64,000 nucleotides of DNA from Nibrella viscosa (GCF_039541875.1 NZ_BAABHB010000014.1:1-64000); one strand, 5' to 3'; numbered from the stretch's first letter, positions 49,666-58,131 are shown. Translations and numbers: made by a program. The notes: generated by a model not told the origin, from the letters alone.

Positions 49666-52600
49666 TTACAGCGTCCGCTTCACTTCTTTCAATTCGAAGC
49701 TTTCAATGGTATCTCCCACCATTATATCGTTGAAGTTTTTCACACTCAAACCACATTCGTAGCCGGAGCGAACTTCGTTTACATCATCTTTAAACCGCTT
49801 GAGCGCGCTGATTTCGCCGGTATGCACCACAATAAAGTCGCGGATAACCCGGATCTTGTTGTTGCGCTTGATCAGCCCTTCGGTTACGTAACAACCCGCT
49901 ACGGTACCGATCTTGCTGATCTTGAAGACCTCGCGTACTTCAATGTTGCCGACAATTACCTCCTCAACCGTCGGGGCCAGCATACCTTCCATAGCATCCT
50001 TGACCTCGTTGATGGCGTCGTAGATTATCGAGTACAGACGAATCTCAATCTGCTCCTGCTCGGCCAGACGACGGGCACTCGCCGACGGCCGTACCTGGAA
50101 GCCGACGATGATCGCATCCGAGGCCGATGCCAGCAGAATATCCGATTCGGAAATCTGACCAACGGCTTTGTGGATGATATTCACCTGTACCTCTTCGGTC
50201 GAGAGTTGCAGCAGTGAATCCGACAAGGCTTCTACCGAACCGTCTACGTCACCTTTCACGATCACATTCAGCTCTTTGAACGAACCGATAGCCTTCCGGC
50301 GACCAATCTCTTCCAGCGTAATGTGTTTGCGGGTCCGCATGGTCTGCTCGCGCACCAACTGCTCGCGCTTGTTGGCAATTTCGCGGGCTTCGCGCTCGGT
50401 TTCCATGACGTTGAACTTGTCTCCGGCCTGTGGGGCACCTGGCAGACCGAGAATCTGAACCGGCGTTGACGGCCCCGCTTCTTTGATGCGCTGTCCTACA
50501 TCATCGGTCATTGCCCGTATACGGCCGTAGTGGGCACCTACCAGTACAATATCACCTACCTTAAGCGTACCGTTCTGTACCAGAATAGTCGAGACGTAAC
50601 CACGGCCTTTATCGAGCGAGGCTTCAATAACGGTACCATTGGCCCGGCGGTTCGGATTGGCTTTCAGATCGAGTAGTTCGGCTTCCAGCAGCACCTTCTC
50701 CAGCAGGTCGTCAATACCCATACCCGACTTGGATGAGATCTCCTGAGCCTGGTATTTGCCACCCCAGTCCTCAACCAGCAGGTTCATCTGGGCCAGCTCT
50801 TCGCGGATCTTTTCGGCGTTGGCGCCCGGCTTATCCACTTTGCTGAACGCAAAGACAATCGGTACACCTGCCACCTGTGCGTGGTTGATAGCCTCGCGGG
50901 TTTGTGGCATCACGCTGTCATCGGCGGCAATCACAATAATAACCACATCGGTTACCTTGGCCCCGCGGGCACGCATGGCCGTAAAGGCTTCGTGACCCGG
51001 TGTATCCAGGAAGGTGATCATCCGACCATCTTCTGTCGTTACGCTATAAGCCCCGATGTGCTGGGTTATACCCCCGGCTTCACCGGCGGCAACGCGGGTC
51101 CGGCGGATGTAGTCAAGCAATGATGTTTTACCGTGGTCAACGTGACCCATGATGGTGACAATGGGCGCACGGGACTCCAGATCTTCCTGAGCATCGTTCT
51201 GTCCGTCGTCGATGCCTGCCTCTACCTCTTCCTCGGCCGAAACAAACTGCACATCGTAGCCAAATTCATCGGCAATCACCGTAATGGCTTCGGCATCGAG
51301 CCGCTGATTGATCGAAACGAACATGCCCAGACTCATACATACCGAGATCACTTCGTTAACGGAGACATCCATCAACGAGGACAGGTCGTTGGCCGACACA
51401 AATTCGGTTACCTTCAGTACCTTGGCGTCTTCCTGTTCGGCCAGTAAACGCTGCTCTTCGCGTTCGGCGCGGTTCCGGCGACGATCCTCTCTGGCTTTGG
51501 CACCCCGATTTGGTTTATTTGATCCCAGCATCCGGGACTGCGTCGCCTTGATCGAATCCCGTACATCACGGGCTGAGGGTTCCTCCCGGCGTTCGCGCCG
51601 TTTATCGCCCGGTCGGTCGTTCCGCTTGTTTGCATTGTTGGTACCACCCCGGTTGGCATTGTTGCCGGCACCCGGTCCACCGGCCTGAGCCGGACGATTG
51701 CCCTGACCCTGTTGTGCCGGTCCGCGTTCGGTACGTTCGCCCTGTGGACGATCTGATTGCGGACGGTCACCCTGCGGACCACGCTCGGTTTGTGGACGAT
51801 CGCCGGGGCCGCGTCCCTGCTGATTGCGGTCACCCTGCGGACCACGCTCGTTCGGATTGCGATCACCAGGGCCACGACCGGTGGGACCACGATCTGGTCC
51901 ACCTTCACGGTTCCGGAAGTTATTACCACCCTGCCCGCCGGGTTGACCGGGCTGGCCACCTCCGCCGGTGTTAGGGCCTACCGCTACACCTTCGCGGCTG
52001 CGAATGCGTTTGCGTTTCTTCTTCTTATCACGATCCCGGTCGCCACCGCCCGACTGGCGGGGGTTATCGACGGGTAGATCAATTTTTCCTTTGATAGTCA
52101 GACCCCGCAGTTGGTGGCGACCTTCAGCCCGTATAGTTTCTGATGACCCATTCCCTTCTGTTTCATCTGCCTGAACAGGCGGAGCTACCGGTTCGGCCGG
52201 GCGGTTCGGCTCAGCAGGCCGGGTCGGCCGATCGGTACGTAGCTGCGATTCAGCGGGTTGCGGCTGTTGCGCGGGTTCGGTTGTGGGCCGGGGAGCTGGT
52301 TGGGGCTGAGCCGGTGCAGGCTGCGGCTGTTTGGCTTCAACGGGAGCCGGGGCGGCCGGTTGAGCCGGCTTTGGGGCTTCCGTACGTTGCGGCTGTGGTT
52401 CGGCCGGTTGCGGCTGTTTAGCGACCACCGGCTGTTGCGCGGGTTCGGCCGTGGGCCGGGGAGCCGGCTGGGCCGGTGCCGGCTGCGGCTGCCGGGCTTC
52501 GACAGGAGCCGGGGCGGTTGGTTGAGCCGGTTTCGGGATGTCTGTACGCTGCGGCTGCGGTTCGGCCGGTTGCGGCTGTTTAGCGACCACCGGCTGTTGC

Positions 52601-53145
52601 GCGGGTTCGGCCGTGGGCCGGGGGGCCGGCTGGGCCGGTGCAGGCTGTGGTTGCCGGGTTTCGACCGGAGCCGGGGACGGAGTGGCAGGTTGCGGATTTG
52701 GCTGAGCCGGTGCCGGTTTGGCATTCAGGTCAATTTTACCCAATACTTTCAGACCTGGCAATTGATTGCCGGAAACAGGCTCGGCCACGCGCTCGCTGGC
52801 CTTAGGAACCTCGGGAGTACGCTCGACCGGAGCCGGGGCCGGAGTAGCAGTCTGCGGTTGAGACGATGCAGGACGTCCTTTATCGTCGCGGAAATATTGC
52901 ACTACATTTCCTTCGTCCCGGCGGGGCGCTTCAGCCACCGGGGCCGGGCGCGCATTCGCTCCGTTGACGAGGTCTGTAGATTTAAAATCCTTAGCCAGTA
53001 CCTCCAACTGCTCGGAGTATAACTTGGTGTTGGGATTACTTTCGACCTTAAACCCTTTGGCAGAGAGATGACTCACCACCGTGGCAATACCCACGTTGAG
53101 AATTTTTGCCGCTTGGCTTAGGCGCATTGATTTATCTTCTGCCAT
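49666..53145 (-). CDS. infB: Translation initiation factor IF-2, with long repetitive N-terminus
   Basis: 1159 residues. The N-terminal IF2_N (MRLSQAAKILNVGIATVVSHLSAKG) is followed by about 500 disordered residues: a Pro/Ala/Gln segment with a 54-residue repeat (about residues 145-305) and an Arg/Gly/Asp/Pro-rich segment. The G domain starts near residue 660 (VTIMGHVDHGKTSLLDYIR, then DTPGHEAF, FSKVDKPG), then domains II-IV to the end. IF-2 brings initiator tRNA to the ribosome. It is the last gene of rimP-nusA-infB, as in most bacteria, and lies 76 bp after nusA. Confidence 0.98.
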   Translation of the reverse strand: MAEDKSMRLSQAAKILNVGIATVVSHLSAKGFKVESNPNTKLYSEQLEVLAKDFKSTDLVNGANARPAPVAEAPRRDEGNVVQYFRDDKGRPASSQPQTATPAPAPVERTPEVPKASERVAEPVSGNQLPGLKVLGKIDLNAKPAPAQPNPQPATPSPAPVETRQPQPAPAQPAPRPTAEPAQQPVVAKQPQPAEPQPQRTDIPKPAQPTAPAPVEARQPQPAPAQPAPRPTAEPAQQPVVAKQPQPAEPQPQRTEAPKPAQPAAPAPVEAKQPQPAPAQPQPAPRPTTEPAQQPQPAESQLRTDRPTRPAEPNRPAEPVAPPVQADETEGNGSSETIRAEGRHQLRGLTIKGKIDLPVDNPRQSGGGDRDRDKKKKRKRIRSREGVAVGPNTGGGGQPGQPGGQGGNNFRNREGGPDRGPTGRGPGDRNPNERGPQGDRNQQGRGPGDRPQTERGPQGDRPQSDRPQGERTERGPAQQGQGNRPAQAGGPGAGNNANRGGTNNANKRNDRPGDKRRERREEPSARDVRDSIKATQSRMLGSNKPNRGAKAREDRRRNRAEREEQRLLAEQEDAKVLKVTEFVSANDLSSLMDVSVNEVISVCMSLGMFVSINQRLDAEAITVIADEFGYDVQFVSAEEEVEAGIDDGQNDAQEDLESRAPIVTIMGHVDHGKTSLLDYIRRTRVAAGEAGGITQHIGAYSVTTEDGRMITFLDTPGHEAFTAMRARGAKVTDVVIIVIAADDSVMPQTREAINHAQVAGVPIVFAFSKVDKPGANAEKIREELAQMNLLVEDWGGKYQAQEISSKSGMGIDDLLEKVLLEAELLDLKANPNRRANGTVIEASLDKGRGYVSTILVQNGTLKVGDIVLVGAHYGRIRAMTDDVGQRIKEAGPSTPVQILGLPGAPQAGDKFNVMETEREAREIANKREQLVREQTMRTRKHITLEEIGRRKAIGSFKELNVIVKGDVDGSVEALSDSLLQLSTEEVQVNIIHKAVGQISESDILLASASDAIIVGFQVRPSASARRLAEQEQIEIRLYSIIYDAINEVKDAMEGMLAPTVEEVIVGNIEVREVFKISKIGTVAGCYVTEGLIKRNNKIRVIRDFIVVHTGEISALKRFKDDVNEVRSGYECGLSVKNFNDIMVGDTIESFELKEVKRTL
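52261..52700. repeat. Tandem 162-168 bp repeats inside infB
   Basis: The sequence CGGCTGTTGC occurs at 52261, 52429 and 52591, spaced by 168 and 162 bp. GCGACCACCG recurs at 52421 and 52583, 162 bp apart. Copies two and three are nearly identical over long stretches. The unit encodes 54 residues rich in Pro, Ala and Gln; the 6-bp difference adds two residues and keeps the frame. Confidence 0.85.
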
Positions 53146-53221
53146 ACGTTCGGTCTATAATAGGCAAATTTAATGGTTGTTTGTATGGTAAGAACAATAG
53201 TTACAGTAATAAAAATCCCTC

Positions 53222-54466
53222 TTATTCAAACTCCTGACGCAGGATATCCAGAATGTAGTCGATCGTTTCTTCTTCCAGATCGGTCCGGCGGAGTAGTTCT
53301 TCCTTGCTCAGCGCCAGCACGCTCTTGGCCGTATCGAGTCCTACCCGACGCAGTTCTTCGATGATCCACTCGTCGATCTCGTCGGTAAATTCCGACAGAT
53401 CAACATCTTCATCGTCTTCCTGCCCTTCGGTGTCACGGAATACATCGATCTCCAAATCGACCAGCCGGCTGGCTAGTTTGATGTTCTGGCCGCCTTTTCC
53501 GATGGCCAGTGACACCTGATCCGGTTTGAGGAATACCGACACCCGTTTGGCGTCGCGGTCAATTTGCATCGAACTGATCTTAGCCGGGCTGAGGGCACGG
53601 CTGATGAGCAGTTCGAGGTTTTCGGTATAGTTGATGACATCGATGTTCTCGTTGCCCAACTCGCGCACAATGCTGTGAATCCGGGAACCCTTCATCCCCA
53701 CACAAGCACCAACGGGGTCGATGCGGTCGTCGTATGATTCGACGGCTACTTTGGCCCGTTCGCCCGGTTCCCGCACAATCTTCCGGATGGAAATCAGGCC
53801 GTCGTAGATCTCCGGAATTTCTGTTTCGAACAGCCGCTCCAGGAAGATCGGCGATGTGCGGGACAGAATGATTTTCGGCGAGCCGTTAAGCATATCAACC
53901 CGGTGAATTACTGCCTTCACACTTTCGCCTTTCCGGTAGCGGTCTTTCGGAATCTGCTCGCCTTTCGGCAGGCTCAGTTCGTTGTTTTCACTGTCGACCA
54001 GAATTACTTCATTCTTGACCAACTGGTACACCTCGGCATTGACAAGATCACCTACCTGATCTTTGTATTTCTGGTACAACAGCTCTTTCTCCAGATCCTT
54101 GATTTTCTGGATGAGGGTCTGGCGGGCGGTCTGCACCACCCGGCGGCCGAAGTCTTCCAGCTTTACCTCTTCGGCAACCTGCTCGCCCACTTCAAAGTCG
54201 GTTTGGATCCGACGGGCTTCCGATAAAGGAATCTTATCGTAATCCCAGATATCTTCCGAATCATCGTCGACAATTTCGCGGGTGCGCCACATTTCGAGGT
54301 CACCGCTTTCCGCGTTGATGATTACGTCAAAGTTATCGTCGGTGCCGAATTTCTTACGTATCATCGTCCGGAACACATCTTCCAGGATCTTGATCATCGT
54401 TGGCCGGTCAATATTCTTTGACTTGGCAAAATCGGCGAACGAATCTATAAGTACTCCGCTGTTCAT
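53222..54466 (-). CDS. nusA: Transcription termination/antitermination factor NusA
   Basis: 414 residues. The N-terminal RNA-polymerase-binding domain comes first (SGVLIDSFADFAKSKNIDRPTMIKILEDVFRTMIRKKFG), then S1 and two KH domains (IVREPGERAKVAVESYDDRIDPVGACVGMKGSRIHSIVRELGNENIDVINY; VSLAIGKGGQNIKLASRL). The C-terminus ends with an acidic helical region (DLSEFTDEIDEWIIEELRRVGLDTAKSVLALS). It controls pausing, termination and antitermination. It follows rimP after 91 bp that hold a heptad-repeat hairpin, and precedes infB by 76 bp. Confidence 0.97.
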   Translation of the reverse strand: MNSGVLIDSFADFAKSKNIDRPTMIKILEDVFRTMIRKKFGTDDNFDVIINAESGDLEMWRTREIVDDDSEDIWDYDKIPLSEARRIQTDFEVGEQVAEEVKLEDFGRRVVQTARQTLIQKIKDLEKELLYQKYKDQVGDLVNAEVYQLVKNEVILVDSENNELSLPKGEQIPKDRYRKGESVKAVIHRVDMLNGSPKIILSRTSPIFLERLFETEIPEIYDGLISIRKIVREPGERAKVAVESYDDRIDPVGACVGMKGSRIHSIVRELGNENIDVINYTENLELLISRALSPAKISSMQIDRDAKRVSVFLKPDQVSLAIGKGGQNIKLASRLVDLEIDVFRDTEGQEDDEDVDLSEFTDEIDEWIIEELRRVGLDTAKSVLALSKEELLRRTDLEEETIDYILDILRQEFE

Positions 54467-54473
54467 CTTTTTA

Positions 54474-54560
54474 GCGTTTGAGGTTTAAGGTTTAAGGTTT
54501 AAGGTGTGAGTTCACTCCGGCGGAGCAACTTCAAACGTTAAACCTTAAACTTCAAACCTA
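54474..54560. repeat. Heptad-repeat hairpin C (unit AGGTTTA)
   Basis: The left arm (54474-54512) is GCGTTTG, AGGTTTA, AGGTTTA, AGGTTTA, AGGTGTG, AGTT. The right arm (54527-54560) is the complement of the same kind of units (AACTTCA, AACGTTA, AACCTTA, AACTTCA, AACCTA). The tip, CTCC-GGC-GGAG, forms a small stem. The left arm is about one unit longer. It fills the space between rimP and nusA inside the operon and includes the rimP stop codon. Confidence 0.78.
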
Positions 54561-55058
54561 TTTAAAGGACACTTCTACGTTGGTTTTCTGAATATCGTTA
54601 AACCGGAGTGTCTGTAATCCGGTGGGTTCAGGGGCAATCGTTTCAACAGCCTTTTTCTTTGGTTTTTTTACGGGTGGAATATCCACTACAATATGATCAT
54701 CGCCGACCGACTCCAGTTGTCCGTGCAGAACCTGACCGTCTTTCAGCGTGACCGCAACCTGGCGACCGACGTTTTTCAAATACTGCCGCCGGAACTGAAG
54801 CGGAAAATCGATGCCGGGTGATGATACCTCAAGGGTAAAAGGAGCTCCGCTGAATAAATCAATTTCGTCTAACTGCGCACCGAGACGCCGGCTAACGCTG
54901 GCGCACTCGTCAATGGTAATGCCCTCGTCACTGTCGAGCAGGACAGTAACCTTGATCCGGCCACCCTGGCGACCGGCCACGTGAATATCAACAATAAAGA
55001 ACTGATCACCGTTCAGATACGGCTGGAGCAGTTCGGTAATGCGAGCAATGTCGTCCAT
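54558..55058 (-). CDS. rimP: Ribosome maturation factor RimP
   Basis: 166 residues. The N-terminal half includes FFIVDIHVAGRQGGRIKVTVLLDSDEGITIDECASVSRRLGAQLDE, and the central LEVSSPGIDFPL-x-F-R-R-Q is the family signature. A C-terminal SH3-like domain follows (GRQVAVTLKDGQVLHGQLESVGDDHIVV), then a Lys-rich stretch. RimP is needed for 30S subunit assembly. It is the first gene of rimP-nusA-infB. Its leader contains an intrinsic-terminator-like hairpin only 14 nt before the ATG, suggesting attenuation. Confidence 0.96.
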   Translation of the reverse strand: MDDIARITELLQPYLNGDQFFIVDIHVAGRQGGRIKVTVLLDSDEGITIDECASVSRRLGAQLDEIDLFSGAPFTLEVSSPGIDFPLQFRRQYLKNVGRQVAVTLKDGQVLHGQLESVGDDHIVVDIPPVKKPKKKAVETIAPEPTGLQTLRFNDIQKTNVEVSFK

Positions 55059-55072
55059 GCTAATACCCTAAC

Positions 55073-55097
55073 AAAAAAGGGAGTAAAACTCCCTTTT
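55073..55097 (-). promoter_or_regulatory. Attenuator-like hairpin in the rimP-nusA-infB leader
   Basis: On the minus strand AAAAGGGAGT and ACTCCCTTTT form a 10-bp stem with a 3-nt loop (55097-55075); the run of six T reaches to 55073. It lies between the promoter at 55127-55157 and the rimP ATG at 55058. No other minus-strand gene lies upstream, so it is not the terminator of another transcript. Confidence 0.75.
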
Positions 55098-55126
55098 CCG
55101 AACAGTCACTTGTTTGGTAAGCGCTG

Positions 55127-55157
55127 CAAAGATAATAGAAAACCGACTAAGGAGCAA
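55127..55157 (-). promoter_or_regulatory. Promoter of rimP-nusA-infB
   Basis: On the minus strand TTG (55157-55155) and TATCTTTG (55134-55127) are spaced by 20 bp; both match the Bacteroidota consensus. The predicted start is near 55120, giving a leader of about 62 nt that is mostly the attenuator-like hairpin. Confidence 0.75.
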
Positions 55158-55257
55158 GCCTTTTGCTCAGGTAAAAGGGATGGTTTGGCAAACAAGCTGT
55201 AAGTTTAGCGGTTGAATAACCGGTACATTACCATTACTCCCGATTTTAATTCTATCT

Positions 55258-56385
55258 ATGGCTACCCGCGTACGCGTTGGCGGACTAATTGGTACATTTT
55301 TGTCGTCGTTGCTTTGGTCGTTGAATCTGCTGCTGTTCCTGTACACGCTGCTGCTGTATTTTCTGCTATACAAACTGCCCACAGAGCATTGGTCGGCAAG
55401 TCTGCTGCTGATTACCATGCCAGTGACCTGGATGTTGCACATCGGGTTTGTGTTAAGCTGGTCGTTAGGCCGTTCCTGGCGGGCCTTATTATCAGCCGTT
55501 TCGATTCTGGCCGGATTTCTGTTCTGGCCGCGAACTATTGCGTATAATGTGCCTCAGGTACCTCAAACCGGTCATCGCCCGCTCAAAGTTTTAAGCTTTA
55601 ATACCACCGGTTTCGACGCCGATGCTTACTGGAAGCCCCGGCGTTTATCTCCCAAAGCCCGTCAGGTCATTACCTGGTCAGTCGAACAGGAGGCTCCTAT
55701 AAAATGCTTTCAGGAGTTTTACAGTAATACCAACATACCGGGCTACCGGGTTATACAACGGCTGCGTGATGCCGGTTACTCCTATTACGCCAGCTTACCG
55801 CCTAAAGGGACTTCACAACCAGATCAGGTTATAGGCGTAGTTACCTTTTCGCGTTATCCAATCCTGAATCAGGGCGGAGAACTGTTACAGCACCTGAATG
55901 GGGTACTGTGGACGGATATTAACGCTGGTGGCGATACAATCCGGATTATTAATGTTCATCTGCATTCGATGGGGATTCGCGTTCGGAAAGTGTTCACTCA
56001 GAAAGAAATGGAAGGTGTTAAAAGTGAAACGAAAGATATACTGTCTTCCCTGAAAGAAGGTTTTATTGAACGCCGGGAGCAGGTGCGGATCGTAGAAAAA
56101 TACGTAGCTGAAAGCCCTTACCCCGTGATTGTAACCGGTGACTTGAACGAGACTCCGTATAGTATTGTGTACGAGCGACTCCGCCGGCGGTTGCGTAACG
56201 CCTACGAAGATGGCGGCCGGGGTTTTCAGTTCACCCTCAATCGCGCTCCCCGTTTCATCCGCATCGACAATCAGTTTTACAGCGCCGGCCTACAGGTGCT
56301 CGACTTTGTTACCTACCGGGACGTTCCCTACTCCGACCACTTCCCGATTATGGGAACCTACGTTTTTGAAGAAGTTAAGAATTAA
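55258..56385 (+). CDS. Membrane-anchored endonuclease/exonuclease/phosphatase-family protein
   Basis: 375 residues. Three N-terminal membrane helices come first (LSSLLWSLNLLLFLYTLLLYFLL; LLLITMPVTWMLHIGFVLSWSL; LLSAVSILAGFLFW). From about residue 105 there is an EEP domain: LKVLSFNTTGFD, IKCFQEFYSN (the Glu metal ligand), INVHLHSMG, PVIVTGDLNETPYSIVY (Asp/Asn), and PYSDHFPIMGTYVF (catalytic His). Members cleave phosphodiesters in nucleic acids or lipids; with this topology the active site may face the periplasm. It is divergent from rimP and its last codons lie inside heptad-repeat hairpin D. Confidence 0.88.
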   Translation: MATRVRVGGLIGTFLSSLLWSLNLLLFLYTLLLYFLLYKLPTEHWSASLLLITMPVTWMLHIGFVLSWSLGRSWRALLSAVSILAGFLFWPRTIAYNVPQVPQTGHRPLKVLSFNTTGFDADAYWKPRRLSPKARQVITWSVEQEAPIKCFQEFYSNTNIPGYRVIQRLRDAGYSYYASLPPKGTSQPDQVIGVVTFSRYPILNQGGELLQHLNGVLWTDINAGGDTIRIINVHLHSMGIRVRKVFTQKEMEGVKSETKDILSSLKEGFIERREQVRIVEKYVAESPYPVIVTGDLNETPYSIVYERLRRRLRNAYEDGGRGFQFTLNRAPRFIRIDNQFYSAGLQVLDFVTYRDVPYSDHFPIMGTYVFEEVKN

Positions 56386-56452
56386 GAGTTAAGAGTTGCT
56401 TGCGCCATCGGACGGCCGAAGCCGCATAATTCTTCACTCTTAATTCTTAACT
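56373..56452. repeat. Heptad-repeat hairpin D (unit AGTTAAG)
   Basis: The left arm (56373-56397) reads AGTTAAG, AATTAAG, AGTTAAG, AGTT. The right arm (56428-56452), read on the opposite strand, gives AGTTAAG, AATTAAG, AGTGAAG, AATT; 23 of 25 positions pair. The repeat continues rightward as CTCTTCACTC. The left arm supplies the last codons and stop of the nuclease gene. The element fills the gap between two convergent genes. Confidence 0.8.
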
Positions 56453-56458
56453 CTTCAC

Positions 56459-57292
56459 TCACTTCCTCGTAATATCCTTCACCTGCTCCCGGATGTCGTC
56501 CATCTCGAAGATTTGCTTCCAGTTGTCGCGGAAGAGCAGAGGCTTGGCGCGTTTGCTGATTTTGTAGGCGGCATCGGAGAAGGTGCCGTTGACTTCTTTA
56601 AACAGGACTGCAATTTGAATACGCAGATGGCCCAGCACAAAGTCGCGGGCGGCTGCTTCGGGTACGCCTAATTCCACAATCCGGTCGTAACCTTCTTTCA
56701 CCACTTCCATGCAGGTCTGGGCCAGGGTCTCCACCATAGCCGGCTCCAGAATAGCCATCTGCTCCAGCGTAATCCGGTAGGTGTCTTTAATGGGCTGGTA
56801 CATCTCCTGGGCTACTTTTGCGCCTAATTGGTAGTGGTCTTCGGTGCCGGCCATCAGGGCTACCACAATGGACTGTTTGGCCGAGATGCCGCCGTAGAAA
56901 TCGCGGAAGGCTGCTTCGGTAGGCTCCCAGTTGAAGACGGAGGGGTGGCAGGGGTGGGCAATCACATAGCCGAGGTCGTCGCGGTGGTGAATAACGCCGT
57001 CGAGCGGGGCTGCCGGGTCGAGGGTGAGAACTACGGAGCCGGGCTTCATCATTGGGATGATTTCGTCGGAGATGGCTCCGATAGTTACGTCGGGCACGGC
57101 CAGGATAACGACATCCGATATGGGGACCACGTCGGCCTGATTTTTTACGGTAACGCCCCGCTGTTGCAGGTTTTCGAGGCCTTTGGGGCTTACCTCCAGG
57201 CAGTGTACGTCGTAATGAGGGAGCTTCTGAAAATTATCGACCAGCCGGCAGCCCATTTTGCCGCCCGCACCGACCAGGGTAATCGTTGTCAT
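56459..57292 (-). CDS. apnO: PGDH-C-type dehydrogenase, probable D-apionate oxidoisomerase
   Basis: 277 residues. The N-terminal Rossmann fold starts ITLVGAGGKMGCRLVDNF, followed by DVVILAVPDVTIGAISDEIIPMMKPGSVVLTLDPAAPLDG. Then come YVIAHPCHPSVFNWEPT and the helical phosphogluconate-dehydrogenase-type C-terminal domain (ITLEQMAILEPAMVETLAQTCMEVVKEGYDRIVELGVPEAAARDFVLGH). This architecture is that of ApnO, which converts D-apionate to 3-oxo-isoapionate. Neighbours supply a TIM-barrel enzyme, Gfo/Idh dehydrogenase, lactonase-like start and ABC importer, which supports the call. The start overlaps the upstream stop as ATGA. Another sugar-acid dehydrogenase of the family remains possible. Confidence 0.6.
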   Translation of the reverse strand: MTTITLVGAGGKMGCRLVDNFQKLPHYDVHCLEVSPKGLENLQQRGVTVKNQADVVPISDVVILAVPDVTIGAISDEIIPMMKPGSVVLTLDPAAPLDGVIHHRDDLGYVIAHPCHPSVFNWEPTEAAFRDFYGGISAKQSIVVALMAGTEDHYQLGAKVAQEMYQPIKDTYRITLEQMAILEPAMVETLAQTCMEVVKEGYDRIVELGVPEAAARDFVLGHLRIQIAVLFKEVNGTFSDAAYKISKRAKPLLFRDNWKQIFEMDDIREQVKDITRK

Positions 57293-58131
57293 TCGTTGGT
57301 AAAGGTTATAGGTGATTTGGATTCAAATAAGGGTTTCAGGTATTGAAGGCTCTCGTTGGCCCACTGCTCTTCTTTGCGCAGGGTGTCGTCCTGCTCCGTC
57401 TCCGGCACTACCCACTGCTCCAGAATAGCCGTATGGCACTTACCCGTTTTACTAATCTTTTCTAAGAGCCACGGGATATTCAGCATGCCTTTGCCGGCGG
57501 GCCGGCCATCAATCTGAAAGCCCATTTTATGCGGCAGCCGCTGAATGCCGAAATCTTTTAGGTGCAGGTTCACCGTATAGGGAGCCAGGCAATCGACAAT
57601 TGTTTCCAGCCCTTCGGCGGCACCCAGCGAGTTGGCAGAGTCGAGGCAGATGCCTACGTGCTTACTGCCGACTTTCTCGATAATCTCGCGAAACTGCCGG
57701 GCCTTCAGCCGGTCGTGGTTTTCAAGCGCGAGCGTGACGCCCTGCCGTTTGAGCGAGGAGTTTGCCTCCTGAATGATACTGACAATGTCCGGTACCGGAG
57801 GCTCGTAGCCGGGTTGGTCAATCACAAAGCGGAGAATACGAGCCTTCAGAAAAGCGGCAATGTCGATATACCGGTGCAGGTAATCGGGGGTGAGGCCGCG
57901 GGCACCAACTTCCAGTTCGATGCTCATACTCCGGCTGAGCCGGTACAGATAATCCAGTCGCTCTTCGGCAAAGGTGTGGAGCGGCAGATTATCGCCAATC
58001 TGCACCAGCGACAGGCCGAACGCTTTAGTTTTGGCCAGCAGTTGGTGTTCCAGCATTTTACGGGGGTACTGCATGTCCGGTACGCCGATGGCCCAGCCGT
58101 AGGTGTAGGTGCCGATTCCTAATGTCATCAT
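57289..58131 (-). CDS. TIM-barrel sugar isomerase-like protein, possible 3-oxo-isoapionate decarboxylase
   Basis: 280 residues from ATG 58131, which overlaps the stop of the upstream GntR gene (ATGA); the frame opens at 58197. It has the xylose-isomerase-like/AP-endonuclease-2 barrel pattern: GLSLVQIGDNLPL, SIELEVGARGL, GVTLALENHDRLKARQF (metal-binding Glu), HVGICLDSANSLG, and YTVNLHLKDFG. Members isomerise, epimerise or decarboxylate sugars. Coupling to an ApnO-like gene suggests OiaC-type decarboxylation of 3-oxo-isoapionate to L-erythrulose; this is an inference. Downstream stop and start overlap as ATGA, so the genes are translationally linked. Confidence 0.75.
   Translation of the reverse strand: MMTLGIGTYTYGWAIGVPDMQYPRKMLEHQLLAKTKAFGLSLVQIGDNLPLHTFAEERLDYLYRLSRSMSIELEVGARGLTPDYLHRYIDIAAFLKARILRFVIDQPGYEPPVPDIVSIIQEANSSLKRQGVTLALENHDRLKARQFREIIEKVGSKHVGICLDSANSLGAAEGLETIVDCLAPYTVNLHLKDFGIQRLPHKMGFQIDGRPAGKGMLNIPWLLEKISKTGKCHTAILEQWVVPETEQDDTLRKEEQWANESLQYLKPLFESKSPITFTNE

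Noticed and set aside
52258..53022. Repeats and long plus-strand ORF in infB considered as a CRISPR array or separate gene
   Set aside because: The units are 162-168 bp, in frame and continuous, without unique spacers; they encode the IF-2 N-terminal extension.
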